Source: Paenibacillus taiwanensis DSM 18679 (GTDB lineage: Bacteria; Bacillota; Bacilli; Paenibacillales; Paenibacillaceae). From it: 64,000 nucleotides of DNA. The position numbers and the translations under genes were made by a program. Every line of letters starts with the position of its first letter. Position 1 is the stretch's first letter. The notes below the pieces were generated by a model that saw nothing but the letters and a program-made list of their open reading frames with translations, did not search any database and was not told the origin of the DNA. Below, piece by piece: positions 43,107 to 51,810 of the stretch. Where the stretch lies: positions 124,001 to 188,000 of the forward strand of contig NZ_AULE01000028.1 of NCBI RefSeq assembly GCF_000425125.1, written 5' to 3'.

Positions 43107-44345
43107 ATGAATAGAGTTGTAGTTACAGGAATGGGTGTTATCTCCCCTGTAGGACATGATGTGGATACATTTTGGAACCGTTTAGTGGAAGGACAATCGG
43201 GCATTTCAAGCATAGATGCATTTGACACCAGCCACCATAAAGTGAAGATTGCAGGTGTTGTACGCGAATTTGATGCCGATGGTCGCTTTGGCCGCAAGGA
43301 AGCAAGACGGATGGACCGCTTTGCTCAATTTGCGGTAGCTGCGGCTGAGGAAGCATACGCAGATGCCGGATTGGATCGAGACAAAGTCGATCCTGAGCGT
43401 GTTGGGGTGTATGTCGGCTCTGGCATAGGCGGCATTCAATCGATGGTGGAACAGGAAACGGTGCTGCGCAATCGCGGTCCAGAGCGGGTAAGTCCGCTGC
43501 TAGTGCCGATGATGATTGCCAATAGTGCAGCAGCCCAGATCAGCATACGATTGGGGACATGGGGACCAACACTGTCCCCGGTGACGGCATGCTCGATTGG
43601 TAACACCGGAATCGGCGAAGCTTTCCGACTTATTCGCTACGGAGGAGCGGATGTGGTGTTGGCTGGCGGCGCAGAGGCAGCGATTACGGAGCTGTCGCTC
43701 GCTAGCTTCAGCAATGCGACCGCGCTGTCCACTCGTAATGACGAGCCGACTCGTGCAAGCCGACCGTTCGATCAGGCACGTGATGGCTTTGTAATGGCGG
43801 AGGGGGCCGGAGTGCTAGTGTTGGAATCACTCGAACATGCACTGCGCCGAGACGCACGTATTTATGCGGAAGTGATTGGTTATGGAGCAAGCTCTGATGC
43901 GTACCATATGGTAGCGACACACCCAGAAGGACGTGGTGCGTACCAGGCGATGAAGCTGGCGCTGCAGGAAGCCGGTCTTCAGCCTGAACAGGTGGATGTT
44001 ATAAGTGCACATGCCACTAGCACAGAGCTAGGCGATCGTGTGGAGACGATGGCAATCAAGCGATTACTTGGTGAGCACGCAGGTAAAGTTCCAGTAACAT
44101 CAAACAAGTCGATGCTAGGTCATATGCTTGGTGCATCAGGCGGAGCGGAAGCGGTTGCGTTGGTAAAAATGCTGCAAGAAGGGATCGTGCTGCCAACGAT
44201 CAACCTAGATCAGCAGGATGTTAATTGTGACCTTGATTATGTTCCACATACAGCTCGCCAGGCGACATTAACAGTAGGTATGTCCAATTCCTTTGGATTC
44301 GGCGGTCATAATGCGGTTATTGTGTTGAAAAAGTATAATCAGTAA
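43107..44345 (+). CDS. fabF: 3-oxoacyl-[acyl-carrier-protein] synthase II
   Basis: Condensing enzyme of 412 residues for elongation in type II fatty acid synthesis. Starts MNRVVVTGMGVISPVGHDVDTFW. The Cys-His-His triad is complete: C162 in PVTACSIG, H302 in SAHATSTELGD and H339 in KSMLGHMLGASG; the C-terminal GMSNSFGFGGHNA is standard. It is alone rather than in the usual fabHDGF cluster, so it may be a second FabF with a special role. Its neighbour is a lipid-sensing-type regulator, and an acyl-ACP thioesterase gene lies at 22 kb. AGGAGGG precedes the ATG. Confidence 0.93.
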   Translation: MNRVVVTGMGVISPVGHDVDTFWNRLVEGQSGISSIDAFDTSHHKVKIAGVVREFDADGRFGRKEARRMDRFAQFAVAAAEEAYADAGLDRDKVDPERVGVYVGSGIGGIQSMVEQETVLRNRGPERVSPLLVPMMIANSAAAQISIRLGTWGPTLSPVTACSIGNTGIGEAFRLIRYGGADVVLAGGAEAAITELSLASFSNATALSTRNDEPTRASRPFDQARDGFVMAEGAGVLVLESLEHALRRDARIYAEVIGYGASSDAYHMVATHPEGRGAYQAMKLALQEAGLQPEQVDVISAHATSTELGDRVETMAIKRLLGEHAGKVPVTSNKSMLGHMLGASGGAEAVALVKMLQEGIVLPTINLDQQDVNCDLDYVPHTARQATLTVGMSNSFGFGGHNAVIVLKKYNQ

Positions 44346-44411
44346 TAGTGGTCAACTACAGGTGAATATCAGAGTACAAGCTGTGGAAGTAGGAGCGGCC
44401 TAATGAGGAGT

Positions 44412-44446
44412 AAGAAGGAAGGGCCTGATTAGGTCCTTCCTTCTTT
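44412..44446. terminator. Bidirectional terminator between fabF and rluF
   Basis: A 15-bp stem with a single G-T wobble (44412-44426 and 44431-44445) and a GATT loop. The right arm overlaps the last codons of rluF. Confidence 0.75.
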
Positions 44447-45151
44447 GTGATCACGGCTGACATGATTGGTCAGCCTCATCAATTCTGTAAGCTCCTTTTC
44501 GCTCAGATCACGCCACTGGCCCTTTTTTAAAGTGCCGATTTCGATGTTCATAATTCGAATACGGCGCAGCTTGACGACGGTATAACCAAACGCTTGGCAC
44601 ATACGACGGATCTGGCGATTAAGTCCTTGCGTAAGCACAATTTTAAATACCTGTTCCCCGATCTTGGTGACATGGCAAGGCTTAGTAGTCGTTCCGAGAA
44701 TGCGGACCCCTTTTGACATCCCTTGGACGAACTCAGACGTTATGGGCCTATTCACGGTCACAATATATTCTTTATCATGGTTATGTTCCGCACGAAGAAT
44801 CTTGTTAACGATATCCCCATCATTGGTAAGTAAAATGAGCCCCTCTGAGTCTTTATCCAGTCGTCCGATCGGGAAAATACGCTCTTTGTGATTTACGAAA
44901 TCAACAATATTGCCTCGAATGTGAGGCTCAGATGTACAGGTAATACCGACAGGCTTGTTTAGTGCGATATAAACATGACGTTTCTTCTCGCCAATTGACT
45001 TGCCGTTTACACGAACATCATCACCTGCTTCCACTGTGCTGCCTAGTTCGGCACGCTGACCGTTAATCGTCACACGTCCTGCCTCAATCCATTTATCTGC
45101 TTCACGTCTGGAGCAGACGCCAGTTTCACTAATGAATTTATTAATTCTCAT
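44429..45151 (-). CDS. rluF: 23S rRNA pseudouridine synthase RluF-like
   Basis: RNA-modifying enzyme of 240 residues. An N-terminal S4 RNA-binding domain (about 1-60: [28 protein letters not shown]) precedes the RsuA/RluB/RluF catalytic domain, with the nucleophilic Asp in [20 protein letters not shown] (about 92-111) and the [25 protein letters not shown] block. The KPVGITCT motif marks the RluF branch, which modifies the helix containing U2604 of 23S rRNA (E. coli numbering). The gene faces away from the sensor-protein locus at 45 kb. Confidence 0.93.
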   Translation of the reverse strand: MRINKFISETGVCSRREADKWIEAGRVTINGQRAELGSTVEAGDDVRVNGKSIGEKKRHVYIALNKPVGITCTSEPHIRGNIVDFVNHKERIFPIGRLDKDSEGLILLTNDGDIVNKILRAEHNHDKEYIVTVNRPITSEFVQGMSKGVRILGTTTKPCHVTKIGEQVFKIVLTQGLNRQIRRMCQAFGYTVVKLRRIRIMNIEIGTLKKGQWRDLSEKELTELMRLTNHVSRDHKEGRT

Positions 45152-45441
45152 ATGGATTCCTTTCTCGTATCAGATCAAAGTACATCGCCTTACTATTATA
45201 CTACATATGCATAAAAATAATGGAATGGTGAGGGGAGAAGTGACTTGCACAATTTGACAAAAAAGTGTAAAGATGAAGTGAATTTTCTCAATTAAAGGAG
45301 GAAATTTACAATGTGTGCAGAATATTTGTAAATGAACATATTTTCAGCAAAGAGAGGTAGACATATGTGGAAAAAAGCAATTAATAAGTATATGTTCTCC
45401 AATAAAATGATGAACTTAGTTCCTTGGAGGTGCATTTTAAA

Positions 45442-46644
45442 ATGAAAGGGTTACGTAAATGTTCTATTCTTGGGATGTTGTTGTTTATACTAGCGTGCAT
45501 ATTTACTCCATTTCAAACAAGTGCGGCCAGTGCGGCTATACCGTCAGAGCAGATTACTATTACGAAGTGGGAAGTATTGTGGGAAACAAATGCAAAAGAA
45601 TGGGAGGAAGTAGCAACGGGCAATCACCAGTGGCAGACGATCAATTTTGAACAAGGACTGCCGCCCATTCCTGAAGGCATCCATTCAGCTTGGTATCGTA
45701 TTGACCTTCCTAAAGTGTCCTGGGGACAGCCTGGCTTAAACATCAATAAGCTGCATGGATATGATGTGGAGGTTGTCTCTTCTGAAGGAAGGACGCTGTA
45801 CCATTCTATGCGGACGTATGGATTGGACCAGTATCGACTATTGCTACCTGTACCTTTTCAGGAAGGTGCCCAGTCACTCTACATTCATATTAAGACGCCC
45901 AGTGATCGAATAGGCATTCAAAGTGCGATGGTTTTTGGAGACTATCAGTCACTATTTCCGCAGCATATCTGGGGAGGCCTGACAGATTTACTATTGATCA
46001 GCTTCTTCATTTCAGTGGCCATCATCATGATCATTTGCTCGCTTTTTTTAAAAAGAAATCATTTTTCTTCCATGCTGACTTTAGCCATACTTATTATTTC
46101 CTTTGGCGTACTTATACTCGGGTATAGTGAATCTATTACGATGCTTTTACCCGGTTATCAGACGGCGCTTGATACGGCCTTTGGCATCGCCCTCATTACT
46201 ATTATGCTAACTTTAAGTCTTTACTTTGAGAAATTGGTAGGAGCAGGACCTTGGGGTATTATTCGCTGGTATAGATATGTTTTAATAGTTTACTCTGTAC
46301 TGTTTTGTGCTTATCAGTTAAGCGGCGATCTTGTAAGTAACGATTTTGTTAGTTTGTATATATTTAGTTTGAATATTTATGGTGTATTTCTAGTCATTCA
46401 ACTTGCCTTGCTGCTCATAATTTCGATTGTATATTGTGTAAGAAAAAATAGTGATGCGATCTTGTTTACCTTGGGGTATGCCATTTTTAGTGTGCCTTTG
46501 GCTGGCGAGTTGATGTGGTTTATTGCATCAAAAGGACAATATGATCTTATATATTGGAAATGGGGAATTCTTGGTTTTGTACTTATTCTCATTGTAATGA
46601 TGGGGAGAAGATTAGCTAACGGAAATAATCAGATGCTTCGATAG
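45442..46644 (+). CDS. 7TM sensor protein lacking a kinase domain (paralogue 1)
   Basis: ATG 45442 has GGAGGTG ten bases upstream. The 400-residue protein has a signal peptide, an extracellular beta-sandwich ligand domain (about 25-170, with ITKWEVLWE, GIHSAWYRIDLP and YDVEVVSSEGRTLYHS) and seven to eight transmembrane helices (about 180-390). It then stops at MGRRLANGNNQMLR, exactly where the next two paralogues continue into the kinase. No kinase remnant follows the stop, and a hairpin ends the unit, so this is a settled form, not a fresh frameshift. It resembles paralogue 3 more than 2 in the extracellular part. It may be a decoy, co-receptor or immunity partner (inference). Confidence 0.8.
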   Translation: MKGLRKCSILGMLLFILACIFTPFQTSAASAAIPSEQITITKWEVLWETNAKEWEEVATGNHQWQTINFEQGLPPIPEGIHSAWYRIDLPKVSWGQPGLNINKLHGYDVEVVSSEGRTLYHSMRTYGLDQYRLLLPVPFQEGAQSLYIHIKTPSDRIGIQSAMVFGDYQSLFPQHIWGGLTDLLLISFFISVAIIMIICSLFLKRNHFSSMLTLAILIISFGVLILGYSESITMLLPGYQTALDTAFGIALITIMLTLSLYFEKLVGAGPWGIIRWYRYVLIVYSVLFCAYQLSGDLVSNDFVSLYIFSLNIYGVFLVIQLALLLIISIVYCVRKNSDAILFTLGYAIFSVPLAGELMWFIASKGQYDLIYWKWGILGFVLILIVMMGRRLANGNNQMLR

Positions 46645-46678
46645 ACCATATCGAATCATGAATCATTTTCGACTGAAC

Positions 46679-46713
46679 AAGTAAGAGGGAGTGAAGTGAG
46701 CTCCCTCTTACTT
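46679..46713 (+). terminator. Hairpin between sensor paralogues 1 and 2
   Basis: A perfect 13-bp stem, AAGTAAGAGGGAG/CTCCCTCTTACTT (46679-46691, 46701-46713), with a 9-base loop. The T-run is missing, so termination may be partial. Confidence 0.6.
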
Positions 46714-46787
46714 GCTGTGAAAAAGAAATGAGTTTAATATGTGTTGACTTCAATAAGTTTTATATTTCAAAAAGGAGTACATCGTAT

Positions 46788-46796
46788 TTTGTCGAA
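46788..46796 (+). promoter_or_regulatory. Spo0A-box-like sequence upstream of sensor kinase 2
   Basis: TTTGTCGAA equals the B. subtilis Spo0A box consensus TTTGTCRAA and lies 46 bases before the kinase ATG. A second near-match, TTGTCGAA (48892-48899), is upstream of kinase 3, and TTTGTCAAA is found on the minus strand at 45253-45261 before paralogue 1. Single matches of this size can occur by chance. Confidence 0.35.
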
Positions 46797-46841
46797 CTAA
46801 AACGAATGCATGCTAATTTGAATTAGGACGAGGTTAATGCG

Positions 46842-48779
46842 ATGTCGATTGAGATCAGTTTTTTTAGACTAAAACGAATATTTTTTATGACCGTATTTCT
46901 AGTCCTTTGTATCGTATTAAGTTGTGGTGCGGCAATTGCAGCACCTAATGATGAGAGGATTACACTTAGCAAGTGGGAGATGTTGTGGGAAAAGGAGCCA
47001 CAGGAATGGAGTCAAATTGCACATCAGCATCAAGACTGGAAGAGTGTAGATATATCACAAGATATTCCCCAAAAACCAGCAGGAATAGAATATGCTTGGT
47101 ATCGTATTTCTGTTCCCAAGCTATCGTGGGGACAGTCTGGGATACTGATGCAGAAGGTATACGGATTTGATTTGCAAGTTTATTCGGAGGATGGTCGTAG
47201 TCTATACAATTCCGTACGAAATTATGAATTAGACTCCTATCAAGTACTACTTCCTATACCTATTGCTGATCAGGAGCAGGAGGTATACTTGCATGTCCGT
47301 GCCCCGGGAGAAAGAATTGGTATACAAGAAGCTTTAATATTAGGTGAATATCAGTCCTTGCTTCCTGAAATTGCACGTGGTGGCGTTGGAGATATTGCAT
47401 TAGGCGCATTTATGATTATTGCGGCGTTAATTATGCTCATATGCGCGTGGCTAGTTCGTAATGTGTACTTTACGAATTGGTTAATATTATCTGTAATATT
47501 ATTTTGTTTTGGAATTTTAATTGTGCTATATTCTGATTTTACTAACAAGTTTTATTCCGAATATGGGGAAATTTATTCGTATGTATTTGACTTTACCTTA
47601 TTCACCCTAATGCCTGCATTGAGTATGTATTTCGAGAAAATGGTTGGCCCTGGCCCCTTCTTAATCATCCCTAGATACCGGAAGTTTTTGATAGGCTACA
47701 CTATTCTTACGATTATTTTACTTCTCTTTTTCACGGTATTCCAAAATGAAAAGTACTACGACTTATATTTTTTGTTTAAATTCCAAATTTATAGTCTGCT
47801 TATGGTGGTCCAGTTGTTGCTGCTATTTGTATTTACAATTATTTTTACAATTAAAAGAAACAAAGAAGCGATGTTATTTGCTATAGGCTTGGGACTGTTT
47901 AGTATAACTTTTGGAGGCGAGTTAGTCTGGTTTGCAGTTAAGCAAGGAAAATATGATTTTGTTTTTTGGAAATGGGGAATTTTAGGTTTTGTCATTATGC
48001 TCCTGCTTATTTTAGCTAGACGTATTGCCCAAAATCATGAACGGGTTATTCGTTACTCTCAGGAGCTTGAGATGTATAATAATGAACTACAGCAATCTGA
48101 TAAGATGGGTATTATAAGTGAGTTGGCGGCTTCCATTGCGCATGAGGTTCGTAATCCGCTGCAAGTTACGAGAGGTTTTATCCAACTTCTGAACCAGCGT
48201 TCTGGGGACAAGGAGAAAGAGTATATAAGTATGGCGGTCATCGAACTCGATCGGGCTGCAGGTATAATTACCGACTTCCTGTCGTTTGCTAAGCCGCAAT
48301 TACATGAAGTGGTACTGCTAAATGTAGGCGAAGAACTAGGCCATATTGTAGCGGTTCTCTTGCCGCTTGCCAATATGCAAGGTGCTCAGATTACACTGGA
48401 AATATCTGACGATATTTATATTTACGGCAATTCATCGAAATTTAAGCAAGCCTTTATTAATATGGTAAAAAACAGTGTGGAATCATTAACGGAAGCGGGT
48501 AAAGTTCACATTTGCACTTACAAAAAAGGTAACAAAGTGTTTGTCCATATTAAAGATAATGGTTGTGGAATGACAGAGCAAGAACTGGCCCGATTAGGTG
48601 AACCCTATTTTACAAGTAAGGCTAAAGGGACTGGTCTTGGATTAATGGTTACCTTCCGTATTATTGAAGTGATGAATGGCAACATTCAATTTAATAGTAA
48701 AAAAGGTCTTGGTACCGAGGTAATTGTAGAATTTTCGCATAGTAATAGTAACACACCGCCCATACCCTTAAAGCAGTGA
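46842..48779 (+). CDS. 7TM sensor histidine kinase (paralogue 2)
   Basis: Orphan histidine kinase of 645 residues. Signal peptide (about 12-34), extracellular beta-sandwich domain (about 35-175; ITLSKWEMLWE, EYAWYRISVPKLSW), seven to eight transmembrane helices (about 180-395), then a short coiled coil (EELEMYNNELQQSDK-type). The kinase core has H434 in SIAHEVRNPLQVTRGFIQLL and the HATPase boxes FKQAFINMVKNSVESL, DNGCGMTEQEL and GTGLGLMVTF. The H-box form matches sporulation-type kinases (KinA-KinE, KinB), which feed the Spo0A phosphorelay and need no dedicated response regulator; indeed none is encoded nearby. The ligand is unknown; the peptide cluster next door is a candidate source. Confidence 0.88.
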   Translation: MSIEISFFRLKRIFFMTVFLVLCIVLSCGAAIAAPNDERITLSKWEMLWEKEPQEWSQIAHQHQDWKSVDISQDIPQKPAGIEYAWYRISVPKLSWGQSGILMQKVYGFDLQVYSEDGRSLYNSVRNYELDSYQVLLPIPIADQEQEVYLHVRAPGERIGIQEALILGEYQSLLPEIARGGVGDIALGAFMIIAALIMLICAWLVRNVYFTNWLILSVILFCFGILIVLYSDFTNKFYSEYGEIYSYVFDFTLFTLMPALSMYFEKMVGPGPFLIIPRYRKFLIGYTILTIILLLFFTVFQNEKYYDLYFLFKFQIYSLLMVVQLLLLFVFTIIFTIKRNKEAMLFAIGLGLFSITFGGELVWFAVKQGKYDFVFWKWGILGFVIMLLLILARRIAQNHERVIRYSQELEMYNNELQQSDKMGIISELAASIAHEVRNPLQVTRGFIQLLNQRSGDKEKEYISMAVIELDRAAGIITDFLSFAKPQLHEVVLLNVGEELGHIVAVLLPLANMQGAQITLEISDDIYIYGNSSKFKQAFINMVKNSVESLTEAGKVHICTYKKGNKVFVHIKDNGCGMTEQELARLGEPYFTSKAKGTGLGLMVTFRIIEVMNGNIQFNSKKGLGTEVIVEFSHSNSNTPPIPLKQ

Positions 48780-48967
48780 ATACACCTGACTCAACGAGAG
48801 GGGATTTAGTATATGTTGTAATGACTTCTATTTACAATATGAAAACATGATCATTTGTATATATAATGATTAAGGAGGTAATCGAGTCCGATTGTCGAAT
48901 AGTTACGAATTATGAAGAAGTATGAAGAAATTTTGAGTCCTATAAGTTTGCCGAGGTGCATATCATA

Positions 48968-50872
48968 ATGAGATTATTTCAAAAAAGCGCTGTACTTGTC
49001 TTTATATTATTGATTTTATTGGGGATCGTAGTGCCTTTTAAATCGATCGCGGCGCCGCAATCCGAAGAAATCAGGATAAATACCTGGAAAGTACTCTGGG
49101 AAAATAAAGAGTGGGAGGAACTATTACAGGGCAATCATTCATGGCAGAATATTAATATAGAGCAAGGATTGCCTGATATTCCTGCTGGTGTCCATTCGGC
49201 GTGGTATCGGATTGATCTCCCTGGAAATGACTGGGGGCAACCTGGTCTTAAAATCGATAAGTTGTATGGGTATGAGGTTAAAATTATGACGGCAGAGGGA
49301 AGAGAAGTTTATCATTCCACTCGAACCTATGCTATGGATCAGTATCGTTTATTAGTTCCAATTCCGTATCATACAGAGGCACAGTCACTTTACATTCAGA
49401 TTAAGACACCGGATGCACGAATGGGCATACAAAGTGGCATGGTTCTTGGAAGTTATCCTGATCTGTTTTCCATTTATGTAAGTGAGGGATTGACGGATAT
49501 TCTATTAGCTAGTTCGTTGATATTAATGGCATTTGTGATGTTATTCTCGTCGGTTTTATTAAGAAATGCCTACTTCTCATCCTGGATAACATTAGCGGTG
49601 ATCGTGCTTTCATTTGGTGTTCTTATAGTCGGGTACAGTGATTTCTTCTTAATGGTGTTCCCAGACTTAGGTACGATTACAAATATTGGTTTTTCAATTG
49701 CTCTGATCGCTCTTATGCTTGCTCTCAGCTTATACTTTGAAAAGTTAGTTGGACCAGGCCCGTTTTTAATTATCCGCCGATACCGCCATTTTTTAATAAT
49801 CTACTCGGTATTGTTTGTAGCCAGCCAGTTGCTTAGCGTATTTGTGAGCAGCAAGTATTTTAGCTGGTATATATTTAGTTTGGATGTTTACGGGGTGTTA
49901 TTAGTAACACAGCTAGTGCTTCTCTTAGTCTTCTCCATAGTTTATTCAATCAAAAAGAATTTTGATGCTATTATGTTTATTATTGGATACGCTATTTTCA
50001 GTTTACCTTTAATAGGAGAACTTATTTGGTTTATCCTCAAAGAAGGTCAGTACGATCTTATTTACTGGAAGTGGGGGATATTAGGGTTCGTATTTATCCT
50101 TATCATTATGTTAGGTCGAAGAATTGCGATTAATCATGAACGGGTTATTCGTTATTCCAAAGAGCTTGAAATGTATAACAATGAGCTTCAGCACTCTGAG
50201 AAGATGGAGATCATTAGCGAACTAGCAGCTTCAGTTGCACATGAAGTGCGTAATCCATTACAAGTAACGAGAGGATTTATGCAGCTATTAAATCATCGTT
50301 CAGGCCCCAAGGAGAAAGAATATTTGGATATGGCGCTGATTGAGTTGGATCGTGCGGCAAATATTATTACGGACTTTTTGACATTTGCCAAACCAGAACT
50401 GCATGAAGTCATTTTACTTGATTTGGGAGCTGAACTTAGACATATTGAAAGTATTCTTGTACCGCTTGCCAATATGCAGGGCGGACAGCTTCAACTTCAT
50501 ATTGAAGATGATGTGTTCATCTATGGCAATTCTTCTAAGTTTAAGCAAGCATTTATTAATATGGTTAAAAATAGTATCGAGTCCATAACCGTAAAGGGCC
50601 TAGTTGTTATTTCTGCATACAAGAAAGGAAACAAAGTCATCGTCAATATTAAAGATGATGGATGCGGTATGACGGAAAAAGAACTGGCTCGTTTAGGGGA
50701 ACCTTACTATTCGAACAAAAGTAAGGGGACAGGACTTGGGCTTATGGTTACTTTCCGAATTATTGAAGTTATGCAGGGAAAAATTAAATTTACTAGTAAA
50801 AAAGGTGTTGGTACAGAAGTTATGGTGGAGTTCCCCTACGGGGAATTAACTAACCCGCCATTGCCTATTTAG
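48968..50872 (+). CDS. 7TM sensor histidine kinase (paralogue 3)
   Basis: The ATG at 48968 is chosen because GAGGTG lies ten bases upstream and the signal peptide then begins MRLFQKSAVLVFILLILLG. The 634-residue protein has the same order as paralogue 2: extracellular sandwich (about 28-165), 7TM region (about 170-385), coiled coil, and kinase with H425 in SVAHEVRNPLQVTRGFMQLL, N box FKQAFINMVKNSIESI and G box GTGLGLMVTF. Kinase cores of 2 and 3 are nearly identical, while the sensor domains differ more, as expected for receptors tuned to different ligands. Its stop is about 60 bases from the convergent peptide gene. Confidence 0.88.
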   Translation: MRLFQKSAVLVFILLILLGIVVPFKSIAAPQSEEIRINTWKVLWENKEWEELLQGNHSWQNINIEQGLPDIPAGVHSAWYRIDLPGNDWGQPGLKIDKLYGYEVKIMTAEGREVYHSTRTYAMDQYRLLVPIPYHTEAQSLYIQIKTPDARMGIQSGMVLGSYPDLFSIYVSEGLTDILLASSLILMAFVMLFSSVLLRNAYFSSWITLAVIVLSFGVLIVGYSDFFLMVFPDLGTITNIGFSIALIALMLALSLYFEKLVGPGPFLIIRRYRHFLIIYSVLFVASQLLSVFVSSKYFSWYIFSLDVYGVLLVTQLVLLLVFSIVYSIKKNFDAIMFIIGYAIFSLPLIGELIWFILKEGQYDLIYWKWGILGFVFILIIMLGRRIAINHERVIRYSKELEMYNNELQHSEKMEIISELAASVAHEVRNPLQVTRGFMQLLNHRSGPKEKEYLDMALIELDRAANIITDFLTFAKPELHEVILLDLGAELRHIESILVPLANMQGGQLQLHIEDDVFIYGNSSKFKQAFINMVKNSIESITVKGLVVISAYKKGNKVIVNIKDDGCGMTEKELARLGEPYYSNKSKGTGLGLMVTFRIIEVMQGKIKFTSKKGVGTEVMVEFPYGELTNPPLPI

Positions 50873-50929
50873 CAGAACAGGAGAAGCTGAGTGTCAGCTT
50901 CTCCTGTATTTATAGTTGGGGATAAGTAA

Positions 50930-51184
50930 TTACCATATTCCTCCGGCTTGAGGTAATAGTGACTCTGTGTCACTTATTCGCGAATCCGCGGGATTGGGGG
51001 GGATAACAAGTACAAACCGTGAAGGAGTCTCAACTTCAACATCGAGTTGAATATGTTCAGGAATGACGATGCCAAAAGCTTCCTGAATTGCTTTTTTGGG
51101 GTTCTCAATGAGTTGTGCTTTGAACTCAGAATCATTCCACGCTTTTTGAATAATTTCATTCTTTAGCTGCTGATCAGCGGACAC
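50930..51184 (-). CDS. NHLP-leader-type RiPP precursor peptide 1, ending in GGIW
   Basis: Peptide of 84 residues. The leader (about 1-50) matches the nitrile-hydratase-like leader peptide (NHLP) family: NEIIQKAWNDSEFKAQLIEN, then PKKAIQEAFGIVIPEHIQL. It ends with the strand FVLVIPPNP. The following 20 or so residues (core) have no Cys and few Ser/Thr, and end AGGIW. Precursor 2 shares the leader but not the core, apart from the C-terminal G-x-W. AAGGATGA lies before the ATG. With an isoprenoid-synthase-type enzyme in the cluster, the terminal Trp is the likely modified residue, as in ComX (inference). Confidence 0.8.
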   Translation of the reverse strand: MSADQQLKNEIIQKAWNDSEFKAQLIENPKKAIQEAFGIVIPEHIQLDVEVETPSRFVLVIPPNPADSRISDTESLLPQAGGIW

Positions 51185-51220
51185 AGAAAAATCATCCTTC
51201 CAGATTAATAATGTACGTAT

Positions 51221-51293
51221 GTATAAGTCTAGTGTATCATGCGAGATGAATAGGTGCTATTTCTTTTTTCCTATTATTCGACAGTATAAGTCT
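51221..51293. promoter_or_regulatory. Direct repeats upstream of precursor 1
   Basis: GTATAAGTCT occurs at 51221-51230 and 51284-51293. On the minus strand each reads AGACTTATAC, containing a TATAC -10-like core, and the distal one is followed by TGTCGAA (51277-51283). They could be two promoters or two binding sites for one regulator ahead of the peptide gene. Confidence 0.4.
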
Positions 51294-51334
51294 TATTTTC
51301 CTACAAATTTTGTTGTGACTTCTTCTATATTGTC

Positions 51335-51577
51335 TTACCATGTCCCATTTTCACGAGCAATGCCTTCTTGACTCAGATCTGAAGGGGGTGGGGGCAAAAT
51401 AACAAAATGATGCCTATCAGACTCTTCGAGAACAGTCATTTGAATATGATCAGGTAAGACGATGCCAAAAGCTTCTTGAATGGCTAGTTTGGCATTTGTT
51501 AATAATTTTGATCTGAAGAGAGGATCATCCCACGCCTTTTGAATGATGTGTTGTTTAAGTATAATGTCCCCAGTCAT
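51335..51577 (-). CDS. NHLP-leader-type RiPP precursor peptide 2, ending in NGTW
   Basis: The start is taken as ATG 51577, nine bases after AAAGGG; longer frames upstream run through the hairpin. The 80-residue product aligns with precursor 1 over the leader (KQHIIQKAWDDPLFRSKLL, AIQEAFGIVLPDHIQM) and the strand HFVILPPPP, then diverges to a short acidic core ending ENGTW. Conservation is strong in the leader and lost in the core except for the last residue. This is the pattern expected of precursors that share processing enzymes but carry different products. Confidence 0.8.
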   Translation of the reverse strand: MTGDIILKQHIIQKAWDDPLFRSKLLTNAKLAIQEAFGIVLPDHIQMTVLEESDRHHFVILPPPPSDLSQEGIARENGTW

Positions 51578-51652
51578 GTTATCCATCCCTTTCAGCTTAA
51601 TAATGTGTTTTAAGCAGCCTGTTAATAGGACTGTGATTAGTATTTGACATAA

Positions 51653-51699
51653 TGAAGGGCTGTTCAACAGTGGTATTGTCCACATGTCGAACAGCCCTT
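51653..51699. terminator. Large hairpin between the isoprenoid-synthase gene and precursor 2
   Basis: GAAGGGCTGTTC (51653-51664) and GAACAGCCCTTC (51688-51699) form a perfect 12-bp stem, with a GTGG/CCAC stem inside the loop. No T-run follows on either strand. It may be an intercistronic processing or attenuation structure that lets peptide and enzyme genes be expressed at different levels. Confidence 0.45.
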
Positions 51700-51810
51700 C
51701 TCAAATAACAGTTAGTGATTAAATGCAATCTCGCATATACTTTTCTACCTGACAGTAACTAATCCTTTCAACAATAATATAAATATATTAGCATGTCGAG
51801 AAAATCTTAT

